Assembly (NCBI GenBank): GCA_027405735.1
Contig: JAPEHQ010000025.1
Coordinates: 1-64,000, forward strand
Reading direction: 5' to 3'
Source of the DNA: Mucor racemosus
Taxonomy: Eukaryota > Mucoromycota > Mucoromycetes > Mucorales > Mucoraceae
DNA length: 64,000 bases
A program made the translations under genes and the position numbers. Positions 23,463 to 34,788 of the stretch are shown piece by piece (the stretch's first letter is position 1; every line of letters starts with the position of its first letter). The notes beneath the pieces are model-generated. The model saw only the letters and a program-made list of their open reading frames with translations. It was not told the origin of the DNA and did not search any database.

Positions 23463-24178
23463 TCAATTCGCATCATGCCAAATACATCCATCACTACAAT
23501 CTCCAGTATATTTTTCAAATAAATCTTGCACAAAAGTTTCTCTAATAAAGCAATCAAGAACATCGGGTATAGTCAAGCTGTAATCTCTCCAAAAACTAGC
23601 TCCTGGTGCGTTGCCATGCCTACCGATGGCATGTAATACAAAATCGGGCGATCTATGTGTGTGACTAAAAAGTGTTTGAAAATTCAGAATTTTTTGCATC
23701 ATATCTGAATTTATGCATTAATTTCTTACCCAAAAATTTGACCTAATCCGTACTTGTGCTTCTCAATTAGTTCTAATACATTAGCATCTTTTACAACCAA
23801 AATTGAATCAGCTTCATAAGCCAATTTATCCTCAAAATACATGACAATTTTTCTTTCATATTGCATATATTCAGTATTTGGAACTGCATTATTTTTCAAT
23901 ATTTTGACATGACTAGGTACATTGTAGTACGCAGACATGATTCTTTGTAGGTTTCCTGTTGCTTGAAGTAACATGCGCTCTAATGGTGAAAATGAATCAG
24001 GCAATCTCAAAAAGACATTTTTTGATGATACTGTGGGAAAAAAAAAAAAGTGAACAAATCAGAGGGGAAGAATGTCAAGAAAATTTGATTTTTTTAATAC
24101 AATACATTCTTCAGTGAACTGAAAGGGTACTCTTCTATAATGTTCAGTATTGGGCGGTTCGGGTAATCTTCCAGTCAT
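23463..24178 (-). CDS. Small protein, possibly chorismate-lyase-like fold
   Basis: Three exons (24106-24178, 23730-24030, 23463-23664) with introns of 75 and 65 bp give 191 aa in one continuous frame. Visible features are FSPLERMLLQATGNLQRIM, followed by VPSHVKILKN, then ERKIVMYFEDKLAYEADSI and a GLGQIFG segment. The PLERxLL...GNLxRxL opening and the later hydrophobic strand order recall the DUF98 / UbiC-like family, in which relatives of chorismate lyase occur. I see no proof of that activity, and the enzyme assignment is tentative. No signal peptide or membrane segment is evident. The gene lies just upstream of Hsp90 in the same direction, which probably has no functional meaning. Confidence 0.6.
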
Positions 24179-24383
24179 TTTTGTTGATATAAAAAGAAGA
24201 AGGGTATTAGAAAAAAATTTATCGCTATGCCTCGATTATTACAACAAACGCAGGCCCCATGTTAGTTTGGGGGAAGTTTGAAGTTATTATTTGACCAAAA
24301 AAAGAAATTTGCTACTTTTTTTTTTTATTTATTTATTTACGACAAAATGATAAGCATTTTAAAAGAATTATGAAAAGCTACGA

Positions 24384-25607
24384 CTAATTATTATTATTAT
24401 TAATATTTCCCCAATTATGAGGCTCTGTAAACACAATGTTGGGATCACTAGTTCCATAAATAAAGTTTATAAAATCTTCTGTCTGAATATTTTGATTAGA
24501 AACAGAAGTTGGTGTATGAAGTAAGATATCAGAGGAAGAAGAGGCGCTATCTGAAACGCCTAAAGTGTCAAATAGTTTTCCATATTCTTTACTATAATCT
24601 GATGGGATGATGGTATGATCGAGTAAATAAGGGGTATCTTGTTGTTGTTGTTGTTGTTGTTGTTGCTGGTGCATTTGTTGTTGGTATCTAGATTGATGGT
24701 CCAATACTTGATGTGAAAATGACATGGGAGATTGAAAATACTCTAATGAAGGTGTTTCTAACATTTGAGTAGCAGGTGTAGAATTTGACAAGAAAGCATA
24801 TATGCTTGGATCGCTATCGTTATCAAAATGAATGGGTTCAGCAGCATTGATATCCATGTAACCATTGTTTAGTAATGCGGGATCAACGTACATGTCATCA
24901 TTGTTGTTGACATTTGAACCATCTTGATCACTCAGGGGTACAGGAACATAATTGACAATCGATTGATAGTAATAAGATGATACTGCATTCTCATCAATTG
25001 ACGAATCACAATAAGATAACTTGTGTTGCTGATGTTGATAGTCATCTTTTTCGGCCATATAAGCAAAAGAAGGAGATGGTTTGTGGCCTTGGTCATCATC
25101 ATTCTTGATTCCAGCTGCTTTGGCGTTTACCAGCTTCTTACTGTTCTTGGACTTCTTTGGCTTGGGGCGAAAGGTATATCCAGGATGTCTATTTAAGAAA
25201 AATGTCACTAAAAAAATGCTTGATTTTAGAATGATTCTACATTACTTTTCCAAATGATCTTTTTTTGCTTTATCTGCAATAGCTCTGTAAATATTCTTTT
25301 CTTTTTCATCAATAGCTTTCCACCATTTAGCAATAATCTTGGAAATGATACGATGATTTGCTGTAGGACAGAAATATCTAATGTCTGCTTGAATCTTTGA
25401 TCTGTAGGCCATAAAACTATTGATTGGTCTTCCAATATGGCCAGGCACAGGTTTGCGGACTCTAGGTTTTCTGATACGACCTCGAGGGGTTTTAGCGCAT
25501 TGTTCACCTAAACCAAGGACATCTTTTTGTTGATCTTCTGTAAACCATCTACGTATTTGTTCTAATTCATCTTTAGTAAAATATTGATTTGAAGCATGAT
25601 CCTGCAT
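24384..25607 (-). CDS. MAT-alpha-like HMG-box transcription factor
   Basis: A probable sequence-specific DNA-binding regulator. Two exons (25246-25607, 24384-25188) around a 57-bp intron give 388 aa. The HMG box (about residues 55-130) has GRPINSFMAYRSK, then FCPTANHRIISKIIAKWWK and KNIYRAIADKAKKDHLEK, with the intron in its last helix. A basic patch, RKPRVRKP, precedes it. The NSFMAYR / ISKIIxxWW pattern resembles the MAT-alpha HMG group more than the SOX/TCF group. The C-terminal two thirds is low-complexity, with polyQ (about 24637-24665) and Asp/Asn/Ser-rich stretches typical of activation domains, and ends in polyN. The known Mucorales sex-locus neighbours (triose-phosphate transporter, RNA helicase) are absent, so a mating role cannot be assumed. 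Confidence 0.8.
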
Positions 25608-26005
25608 GATTATTATTTTTGTTTTTCAGTGAACGAATGTAATGGGGGTTGGTTTAATGAAAGGAAGGGGAAAGGGTATTTGATCTAATCCAATTTCTTC
25701 AAATTTACATCTGTTTATATACCTAGTTTTTTTTTCTTTATTGTATTCTCTCTTTCTGTCTCTTTTTTAATAAATGCAATAATAACAATTCGCCCGATTA
25801 ATGATTTTGATGAAAACAAAGACTTTTTTCATACAACAATGAAATCTATATCATACGCTCTCTCGATTTGAACATACAAAGACACACACACACACACACA
25901 CACACAGACAAGATATAATTATTTGGCTGTAGTCGACTCTTTATTAACAAAAAAAAAAGAATACTATCCAGTCAATTGAAAGCCTCAAGTTGTTGCTTAA
26001 TAAAT
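25608..26005. promoter_or_regulatory. Promoter region of the HMG gene and 3' end of RPL35
   Basis: Upstream region of the minus-strand HMG gene, also holding the 3' UTR of RPL35. It contains a (CA)n microsatellite. No specific sites were recognised. Confidence 0.35.
25881..25907. repeat. (CA)n microsatellite
   Basis: About 13 uninterrupted AC units, likely length-variable between strains. Confidence 0.9.
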
Positions 26006-26731
26006 TTAAGCCTTGACAGCATACTTGCGAAGAGGGAAGTGAGCCAACTTCTTTTGCTCACGAACAGTCTTCTTGGACTTCTCGAAAGGAGTCAAAGCTC
26101 TACGCATGGCACGGGTCTTCTTGACACGGAGATCAAGAGGAGTGAAACGCTTCTTTTGATAAAAGAGACGAAGTTGTTCACGTTGAGTTTGGTTGATGAC
26201 AGTCAAGACACGGGCAACGTTCTTGCGAGCCTCACCACTATTAAATATTATTAACAACTATCCTCTTTTTTCTCAATAGACCAAAACTTACACTTCTTGA
26301 GATCTACCACCAGCGACCTTTTGGACGCGGATGTTAGCAAGTTGTTGCTTTTGTTCATCGAGAATCTTAACAAGCTCGGCCTTGTTCTTGTTGCGGAGTT
26401 CGTGTGCTTTGACGGCAGCCTAAGAAAGAACATGTAATGTATAAGTAAATCAAATAGTAAATTGGTGGTTTGTATCCAGTGAAATCTAACAATGTAAACG
26501 TATCAAAATATGGTTGAATTGTATCTTTTAAATTGTGCTAAAATTGTTCAATTTTTCGTTTTCCAAATTCATTTTAAATTACGAAATTTGTGCTGATTAT
26601 TGTTTCCAAATGTCAATGCTAAAAGTTGAAATGCGTATATATATTCCATATTTGATTCATTTTGATTTTCGATACGTTTCATTGATGGATTGCACTGGAT
26701 TTATAAAGGATGGATGTTCGATTTTTACCAT
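26006..26731 (-). CDS. RPL35: 60S ribosomal protein L35 (uL29)
   Basis: A component of the large ribosomal subunit near the exit tunnel. Exons are the ATG alone (26729-26731), 26292-26419 and 26006-26237, giving 120 aa, the family's normal length. The sequence shows [17 protein letters not shown], then [26 protein letters not shown], and the basic tail [16 protein letters not shown]. The 54-bp second intron restores the frame exactly. The start codon is placed on an ATG directly followed by GTAAAA, 309 bp upstream. This is less certain than the rest, but it gives the correct length. The gene diverges from RPL43 across about 870 bp, suggesting co-regulation. Confidence 0.92.
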
Positions 26732-27604
26732 TGTAATGATGCTTCAAGAGTAAGAGGAAGTTCTTCCTAGGCTTTGGGCTGTATAGATCTTTTGTTACCC
26801 CGAATTTTGGATTAATATTGTAAGGTCAGCGAGCAAAAAAAAAGCATCAATACAATCCGGTACCCGGAAAGTAACTATTGAATTTTCGAACCGGACATTA
26901 TTTCGTGTTTTTCAAAGAATAAATTCTTTAAATGCTTAAATGTTTAGATCAAAAATGCTATTGCCATGAACTGTCAATATGGTTGTTGCATTTAGATTAT
27001 TTCTAGTATAACTTTTTTTTTGGTACAGAAAGCTTATTTCGGTGTTTATTATGAGGGGCAAACTGAAAACAATGATACATTCTGTGCCCTGTTGAGTGGA
27101 TCATTATTCATTTTATTAATAAATGTCTATCAGTTCGCATAATTTTTTAATATAATGGCCGCAATAGATCTAATAATAGACTAAGTTTGCAATTGCAATT
27201 GTTCGTAATCCATTACAAGATGAATTCATTGTCATTTTGAACATAGCATTTGATATTCAAGCCATTGTTTGATTGTGAATCTTGCAAATTACGGCTTCAA
27301 TTAAAGAATTTTGAATCATGGTATTGCTTCCTTTTATTTTATTGTATATTGAGTTATGTTCTGACAATTCATTGACTTGCTAATGGCCTCAAATCGACAT
27401 GTACACATTGCTTGTTTGTGACGTGAAACGAGGTTGATTGTTGTACTAGTAGTAGAGCAAACAAGCATTCAATTATACAAACACCCCTAATCCCACTAGT
27501 GTTGGTCTACTTCTGGATTTTCAATTTCCGGATGATGCCAAAATAGAAATCAATCAATGTAAACCAGTTTAAACCTTCTCTTTGAACGAACTCGTATCTA
27601 CGAA
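26732..27604. promoter_or_regulatory. Divergent promoter region of RPL35 and RPL43
   Basis: The 873 bp between two ribosomal-protein start codons facing away from each other. It probably drives both genes coordinately. No specific ribosomal-protein promoter box was identified by eye. Confidence 0.55.
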
Positions 27605-28023
27605 ATGGTAATATCAAACATCCATCCATCTATCCATGTATCAATCCATCAATTAACGTTTGAATTATACAATCTGTAGGCTAAGCGCACTAAGAAGGTC
27701 GGAATCACCGGTAAATACGGTACCCGTTATGGTGCCTCTCTCAGAAAGACCGTTAAGAAGATGGAAATCACTCAACATTCCACCTACACCTGTACCTTCT
27801 GTGGTAAGGACGCTGTTAAGCGTACTGCTGTTGGTATCTGGAAGTGTAAGGGTTGTAAGAAGACCATGGCTGGTGGTGCATACACTGTCTCGTAAGTTAA
27901 TTTGAAAATTGTGGGCATTAATGATGGTTTACTAATTATTTTTTTTTCATATAATTTAGCACTACTGCTGCTGCCACTGTCCGTTCTACTGTCCGTCGTC
28001 TCCGTGAGCTCGCTGAGATCTAA
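27605..28023 (+). CDS. RPL43: 60S ribosomal protein L43 (eL43, L37a)
   Basis: A large-subunit ribosomal protein with a C2-C2 zinc ribbon. Exons are the ATG alone (27605-27607), 27680-27891 and 27960-28023, giving 92 aa, exactly the usual size. The sequence shows [20 protein letters not shown], then the zinc ribbon [11 protein letters not shown]...[15 protein letters not shown], and ends RRLRELAEI. Introns are 72 and 68 bp with canonical ends. The lone-ATG first exon mirrors RPL35 across the shared promoter. Confidence 0.97.
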
Positions 28024-28210
28024 GAAAAATGCATCATCCATATTACTTTTTCATAATTAGATATCAATAAAAACCCAACTCACACTCGCACACTCAGAAA
28101 AAAAAACGCTCAACAGTCTTTTAATAATAAATATGAAAGGCTTTATACATGTATTTTATAATAACATTTCAAATGGTTTTTATTATAATTTAAGGAGGAG
28201 AAAGTATGCA

Positions 28211-29389
28211 TTAGTCTTCGTCGTCGCTAAAGGTATTAAAAAGTGAGGCAAATGCAACTTCATCATCTTTTTCTGTTGCCGTTGCCGCAACGGAAGGTGT
28301 TGTTGATGCTGATCTTTCATTTATACTTTGCTTTAAAACCTTTTCTGTAGCTGAAAAGCCTACTCGTCTACTCATATCTGCAGCTGTTTGAATGAAAAAG
28401 GAAGATGTGTTTGAATTCAATAGGATTTTGCACATTTCTGTATATCCATGATTAGCTGCATATAGTAATGGCAAATTGGTTGTATTTGATGGATTATTTA
28501 ACATGTAACATGGGTCAGCTTTGGCTTCCTCGATTAAAAATTGAACAATATCGATTTTTCTTTGTTGAACTGCTATATATAACGGTGTCTCTTCCAAGAA
28601 ATTGACAACATCTACATCGCATTTACACTCTACAAGCTTCTTTACAATCTCAAGACGATTCCAGGTAACGGCGTGATGTAATACTGTAGCAAATCGAGTT
28701 TTGCCATTCACATCTGCGCCTCCTTCTATCAATGCTAAAGCTGTATCGAGATATCCAAAACTAATAGCAACTGCAAGTGGTGATAATCCGCGTTGATTAA
28801 GGCTGTCTATTGGTACCCCTTTTGAAATTAGCAAAGGAATTGCGGTTGTAAAATTATTCGTAGCAGCTAAATGAAGCAATGTATTGTCTTGTTCATCGGT
28901 CACTGATGTATCGGCTCCTCCTTGCTCTCCTTCGCTTTTAATTAATATTTCAACGCAGGGTAAAGAGCAGGAAAATATGGCATTCGTTAGCGGTGTGTGG
29001 CCCAAGGAATCCTTAACATCAAGTACAGATCCATTTTCAAGCAAGAGCTCTACTGCGTCAAAAAGACCCTTTGAACATGCTGCATGTAAAGCTAATTCAT
29101 GGTGCGGTCCATTTAGTTGATTTACATTCATTCTTGGCTGCAATAAAAGGATTCGAAGTGCTTCTACACTCTTGTTGTATGCTGCTAAATAAAGTAAACT
29201 GTACCCATCCCTGTTTAATATATCAACTCTGTTGTCTTTTGATTTGATATATTGATAAAGGGCTTTGATATCAAGTTTATCCAAATTGATGGAATTCCAT
29301 ATATCATGTTCATTTTCTTCCGAAAGTTTGGTCCTTTTATTTGATGAGTTCGTGTCGTCTGTTACAGATCTTCTTTCTCCAGTATTCAT
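28211..29389 (-). CDS. Ankyrin-repeat protein
   Basis: A single-exon gene. I start at the ATG of MNTGERR (29389). An in-frame ATG at 29455 would add 22 hydrophobic residues that look like leader sequence rather than protein. After an N-terminal polar segment there are about eight ankyrin repeats (about residues 55-340), e.g. DGYSLLYLAAYNKSVEALRI, ELALHAACSKGLFDAVELLL, TLLHLAATNN, SPLAVAISFGYLDTALALI and TPLYIAVQQRKIDIVQFLI. The C-terminus is acidic (SDDED). Ankyrin arrays bind partner proteins, and nothing here names the partner. There is no membrane segment or catalytic domain. The tail converges on RPL43 with 187 bp between the stops. Confidence 0.85.
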   Translation of the reverse strand: MNTGERRSVTDDTNSSNKRTKLSEENEHDIWNSINLDKLDIKALYQYIKSKDNRVDILNRDGYSLLYLAAYNKSVEALRILLLQPRMNVNQLNGPHHELALHAACSKGLFDAVELLLENGSVLDVKDSLGHTPLTNAIFSCSLPCVEILIKSEGEQGGADTSVTDEQDNTLLHLAATNNFTTAIPLLISKGVPIDSLNQRGLSPLAVAISFGYLDTALALIEGGADVNGKTRFATVLHHAVTWNRLEIVKKLVECKCDVDVVNFLEETPLYIAVQQRKIDIVQFLIEEAKADPCYMLNNPSNTTNLPLLYAANHGYTEMCKILLNSNTSSFFIQTAADMSRRVGFSATEKVLKQSINERSASTTPSVAATATEKDDEVAFASLFNTFSDDED

Positions 29390-29959
29390 TATTAAGTATG
29401 TAAGTGTGCTTGAGGGGAAACAAAATAAACTCGACACGCTACTTTCTTTTATCATTGTTTTTTTTTGGCCCTGTTGAAACTCAGAGGTCTTTCAGTAATA
29501 TCTTGGTTACACTCACGCATTGGCGTATATGTTCATTATTTCATAATTATCCGAAAAGAATTTATATTAAAGAGGAATTAGACACCAAACAAGTAATATT
29601 TAAAAACTTCATGTTACAAATAGCTCATACATTATCTAGTTGAAGGCTTCAAGATTCATGCTGTAAACTTTATAACTTCTTGAAGATGCCATATTTTAAG
29701 ATCAAGACCTGTTAAAAAACATTGTATCATAAAACCATAGCTTGTTACTGTCGTAAAAAAACTCGGAAAAAGCTTGAAATCACAATCAGTTTCAAACATC
29801 ACACAACAATATTATGATAGATAAATTCATGTAAATAGTTGGTTAATTTATCTTAAAAAAACAATATTTTATGTAGAATTAACTGTCCACAGATACCTGG
29901 TAAACCAATTAAGCTCAGACTCATAGCTACTTGGAAAATGAACAGCGTATTATATGTTG
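29390..29959. other. Upstream region of the ankyrin gene
   Basis: Contains the ankyrin gene promoter. No other gene or repeat was recognised. Confidence 0.35.
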
Positions 29960-31150
29960 AATTTATTTTATATTTCACGAAGGACCGAAAAACACGTAAA
30001 ATTCACTGTTTTTTCCTTAAAAGCTAGGTCCCATTCTTCATCCCTACTCAACGTTTTTTTTCACTAAATAACATCAAGAAAAAATTATATGCCAATGTAC
30101 CTGAGATGTTCAGCTTTAATCCAAAAACAAGTATCCGGAAATATCCTATTTTTTGCAGTTGGCATTAATTTTTCAGTGCTAATGTTTCAGATTTTTTACG
30201 CGTATTTCACAGCTAATGGGTTGAAAACTTTGAGGCTTCATATCTCCAGAAAAAAATAAACTATACTAATTTTTTTTAATAATGAAACTTACTTGTTTTA
30301 AAGTGCTCTATAACATATTTCAATTTAAAAAAATTCTGAGCACTTTTATTTTTTTTCATTTTTTTGGGCATTTCTATAGTAGGTTTCAAAATATTGGTTA
30401 AATTGAGCAACATTTTTTTTTGCATTCATGTCATTAAGCTCGTTGAGCTCTCTCGGGTCCAATTTAGTTTTTTTTTAAGTATTAATTTTTGTCGAGATAT
30501 CCTCAAAAATGTGCATGAAAAGGTGCCTTCATTTCTAGCTTCCATTTTTCCCTTATATACCCTCATCCTAAATTCTGAATCTGAAAAAAATCTGGACAAA
30601 AGTCTAGTTTTCTCCACGAAAAATGCAGCTAGAAGATTTCACAATAGCTTGATCGATAGATAATTTTTTTGTGCATCATCGCAATGGCTTATTTTTTAAA
30701 TATACTTATCAAAAATAATTTGTATCTTCAAAAAACCTTAAAAATTTTAATCGCATTTTACGTAAAATTTAATGTAAAACATTTATTTAAATTTTGCTTT
30801 AATGGATGCATAATTTAAAACTGTAGAAGAACCATTTAATACGCTAGGTCGATTTACTTTGCAGTTCATGAGTTTTTAAATAATTTTGCTTTTTTAACCA
30901 TTTTTCGATCTTTTTTTATTATTACATTATTAAATCAATTTTGGAACCCCGTTACTATAGAGTTGAGCTATGGTACGAACTATTATTTCGATTATCTCAA
31001 CAAAAGATCAATATTTTTTGCTGAAACAAAAAATGTAGGGTAGCTTGCATTTGGATTTATTTGGGAATACAAAAAATTAACGCCTCAATTTAGGTGCTCA
31101 ATTTTTTACAATTAATTTTGGGTCAATTTTGATCAATGTTAGGCCAGTGT
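29960..31150 (+). repeat. Dispersed repeat family R, copy 3
   Basis: The same order of landmarks as the copy at 4320. The right end continues to GGGTCAATTTTGATCAA, matching the left end of the inverted copy at 19495, so the family unit extends at least that far. Confidence 0.7.
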
Positions 31151-31432
31151 ACCTACATTCTAGTATTAACTCTTTTACTTTTAAGCGGATAGCAATGACC
31201 TATAATAGAGTGAAGGTAGTACATCATCTTTGAAGATTTGATGTAATATTCTTTGTCGACTGAATAATATTGAGTGACAACATTCGAAAACCATTTGAAA
31301 CCCATCTGAAAAATCCTACTTTTTACACCCGTAAAAAGTCAATAGCAATGCAATAAAACTACATACTAAAAAGCTTGATAATCATAAAATAACCTAATTT
31401 TTAAATGTCGCTCATAAAAATATGATGCCACT

Positions 31433-32214
31433 TGAAATGTCAAAACAGTCTTAAGAAATAGTCTTGCCAAAATATTACACATTTTATTAACAATACATCC
31501 AGAAGATGTATTTATATACTTTTCATTATAACTATTACATAGAATTACTATCTAAGAACATTACACCAATTTACTAAGACGCATGTGAATCAACGTAGAC
31601 ACCTGTTGATTTACTATAATACCAAATATTAACTGTGAACTTGAATGTGCGACCTAGGATATGTTGTATTCCACCTACTAGTATCATACATTATCACCTT
31701 CTACAGTATCAATACATCTTATTACAATCTATTGACTACGACATGTATTGAAGTGCAAGTCTTGATATCGGATATAAGAAACTCCTAGCGTACCAAGTTT
31801 AATCCAGTAATTACCAAGAACGCTTGGACCTCAATTATGACACCACATTATTTCATCCCAGCAGTTAACCAATCAAGTAGTTATCAAATCAACATCCAAG
31901 CATATTTAGCGCAGCATTGAAACAAGACAACTCACAAGCTCTGCAAGAACGGTTAAATTATGATTGATCCATTTCAATCCATAGATTACTATCAAACAGA
32001 TCCAATGGTTCAATAGTGCCTTAAATTACATCTCAGGATCTCAATGTCAAATCAATATAAAAGGCCATACTTTTACATCTAAATAAATAATATCTTGTTT
32101 TTATTATACAGTTGAAGAACTGATTAATTACTCATTCTTTTATAATTGTATTCTTTTTTAAGTAATATTTATCAATCCTGAAAATATACGACAGGATATA
32201 ATATTGACATAACA
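31433..32214 (-). repeat. Solo LTR of the chromovirus family, interrupted, TSD CCACT
   Basis: A minus-strand copy of the chromovirus LTR in two parts (31433-31661 and 32199-32214), flanked by CCACT at 31428-31432 and 32215-32219. It is close to the intact LTR and is split by a family-2 LTR. Confidence 0.85.
31662..32193 (+). repeat. Solo LTR family 2, nested, TSD GGATA
   Basis: 532 bp starting TGTTGTATTCCACC and ending ATATACGACA, flanked by GGATA (31657-31661 and 32194-32198). It lies inside the chromovirus-family LTR, so it inserted later than that one. Confidence 0.85.
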
Positions 32215-32443
32215 CCACTTAAAATATGAATAATAATAAACAAACAACTCAGAGGTTCATTCAGAAGTAATCAAATAGGTACCAACAACTTCATAAAATG
32301 TATGTTATAATGCTTTCTTATATATTTTTCCAAATGAATTTTTTTATCCCAATTATTCTATAAATAGTGACCCAAAAAAAGTAACTTTATCGCATTATCA
32401 GAAAGCTTGCAAACAATATAAGCCCGACGAAAGTAAATGAACT

Positions 32444-32836
32444 TGTTAAATTAAATCACGCACAAAAAATGAAGGGAAACTTTATTTAATATCATCAATG
32501 ATTTGTCCTATTTATATGCAAATCCTATATTACATTTATCTGTTAGATCAGTGTTGGATCGATTATATCTTTGACATTCCATGTCAGATCAATGTATTTA
32601 CATTAATAATAATGCGACACATTTAATTTGAGCTTATTATGTTATAATAATAGCTAAATCCAACGAGTGGGTATTTCTCCTCACAAATCACATATTCCGC
32701 TTCCCGAAGGATCTTGCTTTTTTAGAATAATAAGAACAATCTAGAATGTTATCATAAATCAGTTAGCTGACTTCTTAACAATAAGGATTACAAATCAAAA
32801 GGTTTATTATCTTACAATTAATTGGTGGATACAACA
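32444..32836 (-). repeat. Family F solo LTR, uninterrupted copy
   Basis: The inverted, diverged equivalent of 12689-19378 without the two insertions. It runs TGTTAAATTAAATCAC to GGTGGATACAACA on the plus strand. The flanks GAACT and GATCT differ by one base and may be an eroded target duplication. Confidence 0.7.
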
Positions 32837-33479
32837 GATCTAAATAGTAGATGTTAAATCAACCCAATAGATAAATAACGTTATTAATAGTAGATCATCC
32901 AATAATGAAGCAATAGCAGCATCTGGATGATACAATTAAATACAGGCCAATAATAAGCAACAAATATGTATTGAAATCAAAGGAGTTACTAGCATATAGA
33001 ATAATGTTTTTTCTCATGTAAACACCAATAGTAGTGGGTTAGTGGCATATTTTAGCTGAAAACATTCATTGTAATACGGTGGTAATAATATTGTGGTCAA
33101 AGTGAGCGAATAAGAAAAGATTTAGGAGTATAGAGGGCTAGTGGAAAGTATCAAATGTTGAGTAAAACGTTGGAGTATGTATGTATAATACGCGAGTTTT
33201 ATTATTGTATTCCGCACGATAATATGAGCGTAGCACCACACCGTATTCCGTCGCAAGGTGTAATATATTTGTATTACTACCATTTTCTGAATACGGAGGT
33301 AGTACGTCGCGTATTACCCGCGTATTCTCTGCATAATCAATAAGGATTTTAGTCGCAGCAGTGGTTACTTTGTTTTTGTCATCAATTTGTGCAAAATTGA
33401 ATAATTTGACAATACTCTTTTTCTTTTTTATATAATACTGCGATTTGAGTTGGGTAGCTGTAATTTATCACAATATGTT
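32837..33479. other. Intergenic DNA with a CpG-richer patch
   Basis: No gene is supported. 33160-33335 holds many CpG-containing GTATTCCG / GCGTATT motifs in an otherwise AT-rich setting. Confidence 0.35.
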
Positions 33480-33765
33480 AATATTACACTACGGCCAAAT
33501 TATGCTTTCCATGGGCATAAAGATCTGCACAGATGGACAGAATAAAAAATCTTGTCCCGATCAGGCAGCCCAGATGAGTAGAGCAATGAGATCAAGGTTT
33601 TTTAGTCAATTTACTAAAGTATATCGATCACAATATAATTAATTACAAAGATAATTTAAATGTTTTAAAGCAAATGTGAGTTACTTTGATTCAAAAGAAT
33701 TGCCTTATTAACGAGATGTGTCAATTTGAAATTTGGGGTTTGAAAGAGTTCTGTCTGCTATATTG
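33480..33765 (+). repeat. Dispersed repeat family E, shortened copy
   Basis: Joins two blocks that lie about 800 bp apart in the copy at 7545-8585, so one copy carries a deletion or the other an insertion. Confidence 0.6.
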
Positions 33766-34788
33766 CTACATCGACTCGTTCGTTCATTAGAGTTAACTCA
33801 CCATCCTTAATTAGCGTATCTATAATAACAGCACATTATTAGCTCATGGTATGCAAAGTTATCAAAAGGGGTTGTCTAATCTCAAAGTTATCTAATTCAA
33901 CTGCTAATGATGATGCTAAACCAGCATCAAATTAGTTGTGTTAACTCGCAACAATAAGGTAAGGCGTTTTATCATTCAAGTACGATGTTGGCGTTCAATA
34001 TATTTCAGTTAAATTTAACAAATAGAGATATAGTTTATGCAGAAATCTATGAATGTGTGAGAAAGCTCAGATCTATATGAACACAAAAAAATGAACCAAA
34101 TTGTGATGCTTTGTCGACCTGTACGAGATTTTTTTGTGGCGATACCTGGGGGCTCAAGTGTAATTTAGGTATTTATTAGTTGCCAAATGAATCGAATCAA
34201 GATGAATTTGGTTGATTGATATAACGGATAATAAATGCAGTGTCATTTATTGAATGGGTGAAGAATGTAAATATATAAAGCAAAGCTTACTTTTGAATGA
34301 AAGTACTAATTATTCTGATTAACATTAATAGGCTCAAAAAGCATAGTTAAGTGCAATCATTATTGTTACTAAGTCGCATAATTTGATATGCAAAAAACTC
34401 TTCTTGAAGCATTTATTTCTTCTTTTTTTGGCAATGCTACAAATTATCCTTCAATATAAGTGAATATTAATGAATCAGCAGAGAAAATGCAACTGGTAAA
34501 AAACTGCTACCCAATTTACATCGACGAGGTCAAGATTGATAAAAGGTATATTCATTGTGTAGTGGAAATTGCAACATTTTGATGGATAGAAATAACAGGA
34601 CCAAGATGTTGTGTTTGCCTCAGGATTTTTAAAAGGGTTTTAAAGCATATTTTATCAAACTTACTTGGATGTTGAATACTCACCATATGCTATTAGTATC
34701 ATCTTGTTTTTTATTTAATTGCTGTATTATTAAAAATCAAGTTTTTTATAGCTTATAACAATGACAATGGAATGTTTCTGATTTTAGA
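33766..34788. other. Intergenic DNA, no supported gene
   Basis: AT-rich sequence. A short open stretch near 34485-34545 followed by GTATAT could be a further relic exon of the pseudogene next to it, but no domain is recognisable. Confidence 0.3.

Larger units (their letters stand above)
31365..32260 (+). repeat. Family E fragment interrupted by nested LTRs
   Basis: 31385-31432 and 32215-32245 together match the uninterrupted stretch near 7760-7850. The intervening 782 bp are a solo LTR that itself contains another LTR. Confidence 0.7.
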
